Of a stretch of 17,999 nucleotides of DNA, positions 1 through 8,146 are shown piece after piece (the first letter of the stretch is position 1; each line of letters starts with the position of its first letter). Position numbers and translations under genes: made by a program. The stretch covers positions 1-17,999 of the forward strand of contig UQQL01000041.1 of NCBI GenBank assembly GCA_900543275.1, read 5' to 3'. Source of the DNA: an uncultured Collinsella sp. (GTDB lineage Bacteria; Actinomycetota; Coriobacteriia; Coriobacteriales; Coriobacteriaceae). The notes beneath the pieces are model-generated. The model searched no databases, was not told where the DNA came from, and saw only the letters and a program-made list of their open reading frames with translations.

Positions 1-23
1 GGAGGCCACTTAATGTGGCCTCC
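1..23. terminator. Perfect GC-rich hairpin at the left edge
   Basis: GGAGGCCAC and GTGGCCTCC form a perfect 9-bp stem around the 5-nt loop TTAAT. No T-tract follows on the plus strand (the next bases are GTCGTGAGC), and the flank needed to judge the minus strand lies outside the window. It most likely ends an upstream gene that is not visible. It resembles the hairpin after cinA, which is also GC-rich with a TTA-containing loop and a poor U-tract. A structured RNA element is the alternative. Confidence 0.45.
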
Positions 24-272
24 GTCGTGAGCAGGACTGTAGAGCAGGAAACTTAGCCCGTGCCGGGGCCGCTGAGCCCTGACCGGCGGGATGGACCAGT
101 TCAGATGGGGCTTTGATGCATGGGTGGTCTGTTGTTGTGCAAATGGGTATCATACTGTGGTTATTGCATCGACTCTGCGATGCATGTTTGTACGTTCCCG
201 GCGGTCGGTTTGCCAGAAGCGCCCCGTCGGTTGTTCCAGACCCGTTTCGAAGAAAGGAAACCACACTAACCT
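24..272 (+). promoter_or_regulatory. Non-coding leader region upstream of rnj
   Basis: I see no convincing gene in these 249 bases. The two short overlapping open frames here lack ribosome-binding sites and recognisable proteins. The region holds a bulged stem-loop at 62-87 (GCCG with CGGC, and GGGC with GCCC, around loop CGCTGA) and a perfect dyad at 165-184. No good -35/-10 pair could be picked out by eye. The rnj ribosome-binding site, AAAGGA at 253-258, closes the region. It presumably contains the rnj promoter and 5' UTR. Confidence 0.4.
165..184. repeat. 20-bp perfect dyad in the rnj leader
   Basis: TGCATCG (165-171) and CGATGCA (178-184) are exact reverse complements separated by ACTCTG. 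As RNA this gives a 7-bp stem with a 6-nt loop, followed by the U-rich stretch TGTTTGT. As DNA it could be an operator for a dimeric regulator. Its position 90-110 bases before the rnj start fits either reading. There is no direct evidence of function. Confidence 0.35.
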
Positions 273-1943
273 ATGGCAGCTAAAAAATCATCTCCCTTGA
301 AGATCATTCCGCTCGGCGGCCTTGACGGCATCGGCAAGAACATGACGGTCTTCGAATGCGGCGACGACATGGTGCTCGTTGACGCTGGCCTCATGTTCCC
401 CGACGATTCCCAGCCCGGTATTGACCTGGTGCTTCCCGACTACACCTATGTTCTGGAGAACGAGGAGAAGCTCCGCGGTATCGTCGTCACCCACGGCCAC
501 GAGGACCACACCGGTTCGCTTCCGTATCTGCTGCAGGACCTCAACAATAAGGTGCCCATCTTCTCGAGCAAGCTGACGCTTGGCTTTATCGAGGGCAAGC
601 TTTCTGAGTTCCGCATCCGCGCACCCAAGTTCCGCGAGGTCAAGGGCGGCAGCCATGTCAACCTCGGCGGCATCTCGCTCGATTTCTTTTCGATGACGCA
701 CTCCATCCCCGGCGCTCTGGGCGTGTTCATCCGCACCAATCAGGGCACCGTTATGCACACCGGCGACTTTAAGCTCGACCAGACGCCCATCGACGGCGTC
801 ACGCCCGACTACGCCGCTATCAGCCGCTTTGCCAAGCAGGGCATCGACCTGCTGCTTTCCGACTCCACCAACGCCACGGTTCCGGGCTTTACCAAGTCCG
901 AGGCCGAAGTCGGCCCCAACCTGCTGCACGCCATCAAGAACGCGCCGGGTCGCGTGTTCGTCGCGTCGTTCTCGAGCCACATCCATCGTCTGCAGCAGAT
1001 CTGCGATGCCGCCCGCAAGTGCGGCCGTAAGGTCGTTGTGACCGGTCGCTCCATGCTCACTAACACCCGCGTGGCGCGCGAGCTTGGCTACCTCAACATC
1101 GACGACGCCGATATCATCGATGCCTTTGACATCGATAACCTGCCCGACGACAAGATCGTCGTCATGTGCACCGGTTCGCAGGGCGAGCCGCTGTCGGCCC
1201 TGTCCCGCATGGCCAACGGAGAGCACAAGACGCTCTCCATCCACGAGGGCGATACCGTTATCCTCTCGGCAACGCCGGTCCCCGGTAACGAGAAAGCCGT
1301 CCAGCAGGTCGTCAACAGCCTAGCCAAGCTCGGCTGCGACGTGTGGGATAAGAACCGCGCTCTCGTTCACGTCTCCGGTCACGGTAGCCAGGAGGAACTC
1401 AAGCTACTGATGGCCATGGCCAAGCCCACCTACTTTATGCCGGTTCACGGCGAGGCCGTGCATCTGCGTGCCCATGCCCAGCTGGCCCGCAAGATGGGCA
1501 TCAAGGATGATCACATCTTTATCCTCGATAACGGCGACACGCTCGAGATGCGCGGCGGTATCGTCAAACGCGGTACGCCCGTCGAGTCCGGCGTCGTCTA
1601 CGTCGACGGCCTGCGTATCGGCGATACCGACCCCATCGTCCTGCGCGATCGTCAGAAGCTCGCCAACGACGGTATGGTTACCGCTGTTGCCATCGTCTCG
1701 CTCAAGCACAAGAAGATCGAGGCCATCGAGTTCTCGGGCCGCGGCGTCTCGTTTGCCATCGACGACCAGTTCTCCGAGGATGCCTCCGCGTCCATTATGA
1801 AGACGATCGAGAAGGGCAAGTTTAGCTTTACGAGCAGCGGTTCCGATGCCATTCGCAAGGCCGTGCGCGATTCGCTCTCTAACTTTATCTGGAGCCGTAC
1901 GCGCACCCGTCCGATGATCATCCCGGTCGTCATGGAGGTTTAG
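273..1943 (+). CDS. rnj: Ribonuclease J
   Basis: This is a metallo-beta-lactamase/beta-CASP ribonuclease of 556 aa, the usual length for RNase J, which combines 5'-3' exonuclease and endonuclease activity in mRNA decay and rRNA maturation in the cytoplasm. Visible metal-site motifs are HGHEDH (residues 74-79), H143 in MTHSIPG, D165 in HTGDFKLD and H392 in MPVHGE. The beta-CASP part carries SDSTNA (196-201), CTGSQGEP (299-306) and SGHGSQEEL (368-376). The C-terminal domain after about residue 450 is family-typical. The ATG at 273 is preceded by AAAGGA at 253-258, a slightly long spacing. It is the first gene of a tight operon, and its end carries the ribosome-binding site of ftsK. Only one copy lies in the window, so J1 versus J2 cannot be decided. 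The protein is intact. Confidence 0.97.
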   Translation: MAAKKSSPLKIIPLGGLDGIGKNMTVFECGDDMVLVDAGLMFPDDSQPGIDLVLPDYTYVLENEEKLRGIVVTHGHEDHTGSLPYLLQDLNNKVPIFSSKLTLGFIEGKLSEFRIRAPKFREVKGGSHVNLGGISLDFFSMTHSIPGALGVFIRTNQGTVMHTGDFKLDQTPIDGVTPDYAAISRFAKQGIDLLLSDSTNATVPGFTKSEAEVGPNLLHAIKNAPGRVFVASFSSHIHRLQQICDAARKCGRKVVVTGRSMLTNTRVARELGYLNIDDADIIDAFDIDNLPDDKIVVMCTGSQGEPLSALSRMANGEHKTLSIHEGDTVILSATPVPGNEKAVQQVVNSLAKLGCDVWDKNRALVHVSGHGSQEELKLLMAMAKPTYFMPVHGEAVHLRAHAQLARKMGIKDDHIFILDNGDTLEMRGGIVKRGTPVESGVVYVDGLRIGDTDPIVLRDRQKLANDGMVTAVAIVSLKHKKIEAIEFSGRGVSFAIDDQFSEDASASIMKTIEKGKFSFTSSGSDAIRKAVRDSLSNFIWSRTRTRPMIIPVVMEV

Positions 1944-1944
1944 T

Positions 1945-4725
1945 TTGGCGCGCGGATCTGCACAAAACGCCAAAGGCAATAAGGCCAATAACCAACCGGC
2001 ATCTGCTAAGGGTGCCGGTTCCCATCTGCGTGCCAATAAGGGCCACGAGGCGGACTTCGACGATTTTGAGCCCTTGGTGGAGCCCTCGGCCAATCGCGAT
2101 ATCGCCGGCGTGGTCATTGCCGTTTTGGCGATTGCGTCCTTTATTGCCGTGATTTCTCCGGCAACAGCGCCCGTGACGGCTGCTGTTGCCGGTTTTTACC
2201 ACCTGGGCTTTGGCCTGGGCGCCTACGTGCTGCCGATCGTCATTTTGCTGTTTGCCGCCACGCTCTTTTTAGGCGAGGACTCGCCGCTCAACGTGCGCTC
2301 GGTCGCGGGCGGAGCCGTGGTCTTTATCACCGTTGTCTCCATTCTTTCGCTGATGGTGCCGGGTACGAGCGACTCGTGTGACCTTATGTTCACGCCGCAA
2401 AATCTGTCCGCCTCGGGTGGCTACATCGGTGCGTTTATTGCGAGTGCGCTGCAGAATGCCCTGGGTAAGCCTATCGCGATGGTGGTCCTGTTGGGTCTGG
2501 CCGTCGTTGGTTTTGTCATCATCGGCTTTTCGGTGGGTGGCGTGCTGCGCTCTGCTCGCGACCGCGCGGCCGATTTTGCCGAGCGCCGTCGTGCCGATGT
2601 TAACGCGAGCCCGTGGGGTGACGACGAAGCCCTGTCGGTGCCCGGCGTTGCCCGTCCGCACCTGAGCATTCTTCGTCAAAAGGGCTCCGATGCTGCCGTG
2701 ACCACGGTCATGGGCAACGATGTGGACCCGGTTTTGGACGATGACGACGAGGACGAGGATCCGTTTGTCGACGTATCCGATGCCGTGGAGGCCGAGCGCG
2801 CTAAGACGACGCTGCTGCCGCGCCGTCATGTCAAGAAGGGCAAGGCCACGCCCAAGTTGAATACAAGCGAGCCCGACCCGTCTTGGTCCGATAGCGAGAT
2901 TGAGCTTACCGAGGGCGATGACGAGGACGACGAGGCTCCGATTGAGACCGCAAAGACAACTTTGCTGCCGCGTCGCCATGCTAAGCGCGAACAGGTAACC
3001 GGCCAGCTTTCGATGGAAGACGACCCCGATAAGATCGACGAGTCCGAGCCGCCGTTTGCCGTGAATCCTGTCTCGGCAACACCTCAGATTCCCGACTTCT
3101 TGAAGCATCCCAAGGTTGCCGATACGGCTGTCGCGGGCGCTGCCGAGGCGCCTACTCCTAGCGATGGGGGAGCGGTCAATGCCCCCGCGGATAACGAGGG
3201 CGAAGAAGAGGACGGCCTCAAGCTTCCGCCGCTCGAGATCCTGCACGCCAACCCGCAGTCGGCGTCCTCCGCGTCATCTGACAAGGAGCTGGAACAGACT
3301 GCCGAGTCACTGCAATCCACCTTGCTTGAGTTTGGCCGCAGTGCCCGCGTGGTCGGCTGGATCGCCGGCCCCACGGTGACGACCTTTAAGCTGCAACCTG
3401 GCGAGGGCGAGCGCGTGAGCAAGATTTCGAGCCTCGAGGACGATATCGCGCTTTCGCTCGCTGCTCAGTCGGTGCGCATCTTTGCCCCGATCCCCGGTAC
3501 CTCGCTTGTGGGTATCGAGATTCCCAATCGCAAGCGCCAGAACGTCAACCTGGGCGACGTGCTTCCCTATGTGAAGGGCGGTCCGCTCGAGCTGGCCATC
3601 GGTCGAGATGCCGAGGGCACGCCGGTCGTCGCTGACCTCGCCAAGATGCCCCACCTGCTGATCGCCGGCACGACCGGTTCTGGTAAGTCGGTGATGATCA
3701 ATTCCATCATCACGACCCTGCTCATGCGAGCCCTTCCCGAGGACGTTCGCCTGATCATGGTCGACCCCAAGCGCGTCGAGCTTGCGGGCTATAACGGTTT
3801 GCCGCATCTCTATGTGCCCGTGGTGACCGAGCCCAAGCAGGCCGCGAGCGCTCTGCAATGGGCCGTGTCCGAGATGGAGCGTCGCCTGAAGGTCTTCGAG
3901 CGTCTCAACGTGCGTAAGATCTCGACCTACAACGAAAAGCAGGCCGCCGGCGAGTTTGAGCATTACGACAACCCGCCCCAAAAGATGCCCTATCTGGTCA
4001 TTATCATCGACGAGCTTTCGGACCTGATGATGGTCGCCGGCAAGGATGTCGAGGCCTCGATCGTTCGTATCGCCCAGCTGGGCCGTGCCGCCGGTATACA
4101 CCTTATCGTGGCTACGCAGCGCCCCAGCTCCAACGTGGTGACGGGCCTCATCAAGGCCAACATCACCAACCGCATCGCCTTTAACGTCGCCACGGGCATC
4201 GACTCGCGCGTTATTATTGACCAGATGGGTGCCGAAAAGCTCACCGGTTTGGGCGACATGCTGTTCTCCAAGGTCGACTGGGGCAAGCCTCGCCGTATCC
4301 AGGGCTGCTTTGTCTCGGATGACGAAATCAACGAGATTGTCGAGTTCGTCAAGTCGCAGAGCGAGCCCGACTACCACGAGGAGATCCTGTCTGCCGTGGC
4401 GCCCGCTTCCATGTCCATGGTGGGTGGCGGCGGCATTGTCCGCACCGGAGTAGCTGAGCCGCAAGACGATGATCCGCTCATTTGGGAAGCCGCCCATATT
4501 GTGGTGGAATCGCAGCTGGGCTCCACATCTGGCCTGCAACGTCGTCTGAAGGTTGGCTATGCGCGTGCCGGGCGTATTATGGACATGCTGGAAGAAAAGG
4601 GTGTCGTCGGCCCGCCCGACGGTTCCAAGCCGCGCGAGGTCCTGTTGGACGAGGAGGGGCTTGCCGCGCTGGAATCTGTCGACGCCGAGATGGCACGTGA
4701 AGATCGTGAGTTTGGAGGATTCTGA
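1945..4725 (+). CDS. ftsK: FtsK/SpoIIIE DNA translocase
   Basis: This membrane-anchored hexameric ATPase (926 aa) pumps chromosomal DNA through the division septum and helps XerCD dimer resolution. The N-terminus has about four hydrophobic segments (roughly 53-70, 86-109, 119-138 and 160-200). An acidic, low-complexity linker follows (about 205-440) and contains two copies of AKTTLLPRRH (286-295 and 336-345). The motor has Walker A GTTGSGKS (575-582) and Walker B VIIIDE (685-690). A C-terminal winged-helix gamma domain (about 843-902) should read orienting DNA motifs. The start is TTG at 1945, supported by GGAGG at 1934-1938 and needed because it follows the rnj stop by one base. The end overlaps the next start as ATGA. 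FtsK versus SpoIIIE naming is arbitrary here, because the probable host is not a spore former. Confidence 0.97.
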   Translation: MARGSAQNAKGNKANNQPASAKGAGSHLRANKGHEADFDDFEPLVEPSANRDIAGVVIAVLAIASFIAVISPATAPVTAAVAGFYHLGFGLGAYVLPIVILLFAATLFLGEDSPLNVRSVAGGAVVFITVVSILSLMVPGTSDSCDLMFTPQNLSASGGYIGAFIASALQNALGKPIAMVVLLGLAVVGFVIIGFSVGGVLRSARDRAADFAERRRADVNASPWGDDEALSVPGVARPHLSILRQKGSDAAVTTVMGNDVDPVLDDDDEDEDPFVDVSDAVEAERAKTTLLPRRHVKKGKATPKLNTSEPDPSWSDSEIELTEGDDEDDEAPIETAKTTLLPRRHAKREQVTGQLSMEDDPDKIDESEPPFAVNPVSATPQIPDFLKHPKVADTAVAGAAEAPTPSDGGAVNAPADNEGEEEDGLKLPPLEILHANPQSASSASSDKELEQTAESLQSTLLEFGRSARVVGWIAGPTVTTFKLQPGEGERVSKISSLEDDIALSLAAQSVRIFAPIPGTSLVGIEIPNRKRQNVNLGDVLPYVKGGPLELAIGRDAEGTPVVADLAKMPHLLIAGTTGSGKSVMINSIITTLLMRALPEDVRLIMVDPKRVELAGYNGLPHLYVPVVTEPKQAASALQWAVSEMERRLKVFERLNVRKISTYNEKQAAGEFEHYDNPPQKMPYLVIIIDELSDLMMVAGKDVEASIVRIAQLGRAAGIHLIVATQRPSSNVVTGLIKANITNRIAFNVATGIDSRVIIDQMGAEKLTGLGDMLFSKVDWGKPRRIQGCFVSDDEINEIVEFVKSQSEPDYHEEILSAVAPASMSMVGGGGIVRTGVAEPQDDDPLIWEAAHIVVESQLGSTSGLQRRLKVGYARAGRIMDMLEEKGVVGPPDGSKPREVLLDEEGLAALESVDAEMAREDREFGGF
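2800..2988 (+). repeat. Duplicated linear motif in the FtsK linker
   Basis: Codons 286-298 and 336-348 of ftsK (2800-2838 and 2950-2988) encode AKTTLLPRRHVKK and AKTTLLPRRHAKR. Each copy follows an acidic run (DDDDEDED before the first, EGDDEDDE before the second). Six of the ten identical codons differ synonymously between copies. This is therefore not a fresh DNA duplication, and the peptide itself appears to be conserved. Confidence 0.85.
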
Positions 4726-6236
4726 TGGCTGCACGCTTTGGTGACATGCTGCTCGAGCAGCGTCGCCGAATGGGCCTTTCCATTCAGCAGGTCGCCAACA
4801 CCATCAAAATCAGGCCGCAGATCATCGAGTTTTTCGAGACCGGTAACTTTGCTTCGATGCCGCCGCGCGGCTATGCACAGGGCATGATTTCGAGCTATGC
4901 TCGCTTTTTGGGCCTCAATCCGCGCGAGGTCGTCAATGCCTACTTTGACGACCTGATGGCATACGAACGCGAAACGTCGCAGCAGGGCGGTCGTTTTCAG
5001 GACGCCGCCGGCTACGTCAATTCGCGTTCCTCGGTCGATAACGGGCGCTTCCTGATGGTTCAGGGCGGTCGTTCGACCCGCTATGGACAGCGTCCTCAGC
5101 AGGCCGGTTATATTACTGAGACGGGTTCGGGCGAGGAGATTCGCTCACAGCGTGACCGGTTCCGCAGTACGCCGATGCCCGACGATCGTGCGCTTCCCGC
5201 TGCCCGCGGTGTGGTGCGCGATCCCCGTGTCGGCTACGGAGATGGCGGCTATTCCGATCGTGGCTACCGTGGTGTCTCTGCCGGTCGTGCTCTCGGCGGC
5301 TATGCGGACGCCGATGCCACGCAGGTGACGCCGCGTCTTCGCTCTCAATCACAGCCGTATGGCCAGCGCTCTTCGGCTCCGCGTGCGGGCCAGCGTGGCT
5401 ATCAAGGCCGCGGTGAACTTGCGCCCCGCTCGGGTCAGCGCAGCCTTCAGGGCCAGGGTGGCTATCTCGGCCGTTCCGACAGCAATCGTGGTCGTATGCC
5501 TCAGGGAGGCGGCCGCAGCAGTTCCAGTCGTGGACGCGGCGGTTCCCGTACTCCTCAAAACAACGGTCTCGATCCGCGTATCGTCTACGCCGGCATCGGT
5601 GCCGTGGCGTTGCTGCTGATCGTGCTCATCGTGGTACTTCTGCGCGGCTGCGCATCTTCGACGCCCGAGACCACGCCCGAGACGCCCACTGCTACCAAGA
5701 CGACGCCCAAGAAGTCTTCTAAGAAGACCGAAACGGTCGACGAGGACGAAGACACCGATGAGGCGACGGATGAGTCGACCGATTCGGACGCCACCAAGAC
5801 GACGGCTAAAAAGGAAGAAAACGAGGTAACGAAGGTCAAGGTCTCCGTTGCCAAGGGAAAGACCGCCTGGATTGAGGTCAAGGTCGATGGCAAGTCGGTC
5901 TATGGCGCCCAGGCGACTGGCCCCTTTGAGCAGGAGTACACGCCTGAGTCCTCGATCGAGATCACCACGTCCAAGCCTTCCGATGTCACCGTTACCAAGA
6001 ACGGCGAAAAGGTCCGTTACGATACCAAGACCTCGGGCGTGGCGCGTGTGACGATCACCGTTCCCAAGAAGGAGACGACTGGTTCCGAGAATGGTGAAAG
6101 TTCTGATGGTACCGACACCACCGATGGTACCGACACCACCGACGGCACCGATGCCCAGTCCACGGATGGCTCCGATACCGCAACTGACGGCCAGACGTCC
6201 ACCGATTCTACCGACTATTCGTACGATAGCTACTAA
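4725..6236 (+). CDS. RodZ-like membrane HTH protein with long disordered arms
   Basis: The 503-aa protein has an N-terminal HTH of the RodZ/YmfM type (about residues 4-70). A basic Arg/Gly/Gln/Tyr/Ser-rich linker follows (about 85-284), then one transmembrane helix (286-307). The outside part has an acidic Thr-rich stalk (310-368), a beta-rich DUF4115-like domain (about 369-447) and an Asp/Thr/Ser repeat tail (455-503). RodZ proteins link cytoskeleton and cell-wall elongation machinery. The cytoplasmic HTH usually contacts MreB, but no mreB is in view. The start at 4725 overlaps the ftsK stop and has GGAGG at 4714-4718. The RG-rich linker is much longer than in model RodZ proteins. The exact role in this organism is inferred from architecture and from the ymfM-like position upstream of pgsA. 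Confidence 0.85.
   Translation: MAARFGDMLLEQRRRMGLSIQQVANTIKIRPQIIEFFETGNFASMPPRGYAQGMISSYARFLGLNPREVVNAYFDDLMAYERETSQQGGRFQDAAGYVNSRSSVDNGRFLMVQGGRSTRYGQRPQQAGYITETGSGEEIRSQRDRFRSTPMPDDRALPAARGVVRDPRVGYGDGGYSDRGYRGVSAGRALGGYADADATQVTPRLRSQSQPYGQRSSAPRAGQRGYQGRGELAPRSGQRSLQGQGGYLGRSDSNRGRMPQGGGRSSSSRGRGGSRTPQNNGLDPRIVYAGIGAVALLLIVLIVVLLRGCASSTPETTPETPTATKTTPKKSSKKTETVDEDEDTDEATDESTDSDATKTTAKKEENEVTKVKVSVAKGKTAWIEVKVDGKSVYGAQATGPFEQEYTPESSIEITTSKPSDVTVTKNGEKVRYDTKTSGVARVTITVPKKETTGSENGESSDGTDTTDGTDTTDGTDAQSTDGSDTATDGQTSTDSTDYSYDSY
6105..6152 (+). repeat. 18-bp tandem repeat in the rodZ-like gene tail
   Basis: The unit GATGGTACCGACACCACC occurs twice without mismatch (6105-6122 and 6123-6140). 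A decayed partial copy follows (GACGGCACCGAT, 6141-6152). It encodes DGTDTT repeats in the external C-terminal tail. Such an in-frame repeat can change copy number by slippage without breaking the reading frame. Confidence 0.85.
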
Positions 6237-6262
6237 GCCGCTCGTACGCGAAAGGAAACATC

Positions 6263-6760
6263 ATGGCTAAAGATTCCAGCTTCGACGTCGTGTCCGAGGT
6301 CAACATGCAAGAGGTCGACAACGCCTTCCAGCAAACCACGCGCGAGATTTTCCAGCGCTATGACCTGAAGGATTCCGGCGCCACGATCGAGCTTTCGAAG
6401 GGCGACAAGCTCTTTACGATCAACGCCCCGGCCGACTTTGTCTCCAAGCAGATTATCGACGTGCTGAGCTCCAAGCTCATCAAGCGCGGCATCGACCTCA
6501 AGGCTGTCTCGTGGGATGCTCCGCAGGCGGCATCGGGCGGCACCGTGCGCGTGCTCGGCCATATCGTCGAGGGTATCGACCAGGCGACCGCCAAGAAGAT
6601 CAACAAGGACATCAAGGACCAAAAGCTCAAGGTCAAGGTGACTATCGAGGCCGACAAGCTGCGTGTTTCCTCTGCTTCGAAGGACGCGTTGCAGACCGTG
6701 ATCCAGTTCCTGCGCGACCAGGACTACGGCCAGCCGCTGCAGTTCACCAACTACCGCTAA
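6263..6760 (+). CDS. yajQ: YajQ family nucleotide-binding protein
   Basis: This 165-aa protein matches the full length of the YajQ/DUF520 (UPF0234) family, small cytoplasmic proteins with two ferredoxin-like domains. Members bind nucleotides or RNA, and a Xanthomonas homologue binds cyclic di-GMP. The opening SSFDVVSEVNMQEVDNA, the FQRYDLKDS segment (about 33-41) and the C-terminal QFLRDQDYGQPLQFTNYR are characteristic. The ATG at 6263 has AAAGGAAA at 6251-6258. The gene sits 26 bases after the rodZ-like stop, with no terminator or promoter between them, so it is probably co-transcribed. Which nucleotide it binds here cannot be told from sequence. Confidence 0.95.
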   Translation: MAKDSSFDVVSEVNMQEVDNAFQQTTREIFQRYDLKDSGATIELSKGDKLFTINAPADFVSKQIIDVLSSKLIKRGIDLKAVSWDAPQAASGGTVRVLGHIVEGIDQATAKKINKDIKDQKLKVKVTIEADKLRVSSASKDALQTVIQFLRDQDYGQPLQFTNYR

Positions 6761-6787
6761 TATCATTCGAAAGGACTGCTCTCCAAC

Positions 6788-8137
6788 ATGGATACACCGT
6801 TGGGCTCCGTGCTCTACATCACCCTCGGGTGCGCTAAGAACGAGGTTGACACCGACCGCATGCGTTCTCTTTTGACCGCCGCGGGCTACGAGGAGGCATT
6901 CGACCCACAGGATGCCGATATCGCCATCGTCAATACATGCTCGTTTCTCGCCTCCGCAACGTCCGAGAGCATCGAGACCACGCTCGAGCTCGCCAACGAG
7001 GTTCAGGACGGCGTTCGTTCTTGTCCCATCGTCATGTGCGGCTGTGTGCCGTCGCGCTATGGCGACGACCTGCCTGACGAGCTGCCCGAGGTCGCTGCCT
7101 TTGTGAAGGCCGACGAGGAGGACGGCATCGTGGCGGTCATCGATGGCGTGCTGGGTGTCGAGCGTGAGATCGCTGCCTATATTCCGCAAGTCAAGCGCAC
7201 TGTCGAGGGCGCCGTTGCTTACGTCAAGATTTCCGATGGCTGCAACCGCTTCTGCAGCTTCTGCATGATCCCGTATATCCGCGGTCGTTATCACTCGCGC
7301 AATGCCGAGAGCATTATCTCCGAGGTACGCGACCTGGTTGCCGGCGGTGTGCGCGAGATCGTGCTGATCGGCCAGGACACGGGTATTTGGGGCACCGACT
7401 TTGCCGACGAAGACGTCACCGATGGCTCGCCGCGCAATCTGGCGCAGCTGCTGCATGCCGTCGCCGAGTCCGTGCGCCCGCACAACGTCTGGGTCCGCGT
7501 GCTCTATCTGCAGCCCGAGGGCATGACCGACGAGCTTATCGATACGATTCGCGATACGCCCGAGGTGCTGCCTTATATCGATATCCCCGTGCAGCACTGC
7601 GACGCGCGCATCCTCAAGGCTATGCGCCGTTCTGGTTCGCGCCAGGAGCTCGAGGACCTGTTCCGCGATCTGCGTGAGCGTATCCCCGGCATCGTGATCC
7701 GTTCCACGGCCATGGTCGGCTTCCCGACCGAGACCGACGACGAGTTCCGCGACCTTATCGACTTTATGGACACCGTCGGCTTTGACTACACGAGCGTCTT
7801 TGCCTACTCGCAGGAGGAGGGCAGCCTGGCCGCTAAGATGGAGGGTCAGGTCGATGAGGAGGTCAAGCTCGAGCGCGCCCAGGAGGCCATGGACCTGGCC
7901 GAGTCGCTCGGTTTTGCCGCCACCGCCGCACATGTGGGCGAGCGCGCCCAGGTGATTGTCGACGGCATCGAGGAGACCGAGGACGGCGCCGAGCTGATCG
8001 GCCATGCTTGGTTCCAGGCGCCCGATTCCGATGGCGCGGTGCACTTGGACGCCAGCGAGGCGTCCGTGGGCGATATTCTGACGGTCGAGTTTACCGATAG
8101 CTTCTGCTATGAGCTTATCGGCCATGTTGTGGAGTAG
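6788..8137 (+). CDS. rimO: Ribosomal protein S12 methylthiotransferase RimO
   Basis: This is a radical-SAM methylthiotransferase (449 aa) that adds a methylthio group to the conserved aspartate of ribosomal protein S12. The N-terminal UPF0004 domain holds the first iron-sulfur cluster cysteines C15 (LGCAKNEVD), C51 (NTCSF) and C86 (CGCVPSR). The radical-SAM site is C152/C156/C159 in DGCNRFCSFC. A TRAM domain occupies about 384-449. The GQDTG motif (about 198-202) and the DGCNRFCSFC context favour RimO over MiaB, whose paralogue lies at 14765. AAAGGA at 6770-6775 lies 12 bases before the ATG. The gene follows yajQ by 27 bases, and its end contains the ribosome-binding site of pgsA. Confidence 0.95.
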   Translation: MDTPLGSVLYITLGCAKNEVDTDRMRSLLTAAGYEEAFDPQDADIAIVNTCSFLASATSESIETTLELANEVQDGVRSCPIVMCGCVPSRYGDDLPDELPEVAAFVKADEEDGIVAVIDGVLGVEREIAAYIPQVKRTVEGAVAYVKISDGCNRFCSFCMIPYIRGRYHSRNAESIISEVRDLVAGGVREIVLIGQDTGIWGTDFADEDVTDGSPRNLAQLLHAVAESVRPHNVWVRVLYLQPEGMTDELIDTIRDTPEVLPYIDIPVQHCDARILKAMRRSGSRQELEDLFRDLRERIPGIVIRSTAMVGFPTETDDEFRDLIDFMDTVGFDYTSVFAYSQEEGSLAAKMEGQVDEEVKLERAQEAMDLAESLGFAATAAHVGERAQVIVDGIEETEDGAELIGHAWFQAPDSDGAVHLDASEASVGDILTVEFTDSFCYELIGHVVE

Positions 8138-8146
8138 GAGCGCGTT

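Noticed and set aside
91..300. 69-codon plus-strand frame in the rnj leader
   Set aside because: It has no ribosome-binding site or recognisable protein, and it overlaps the start of rnj in another frame.
3307..4734. Minus-strand open frame of 475 codons across the FtsK motor
   Set aside because: It is antisense to the Walker motifs of FtsK and shows no family features.
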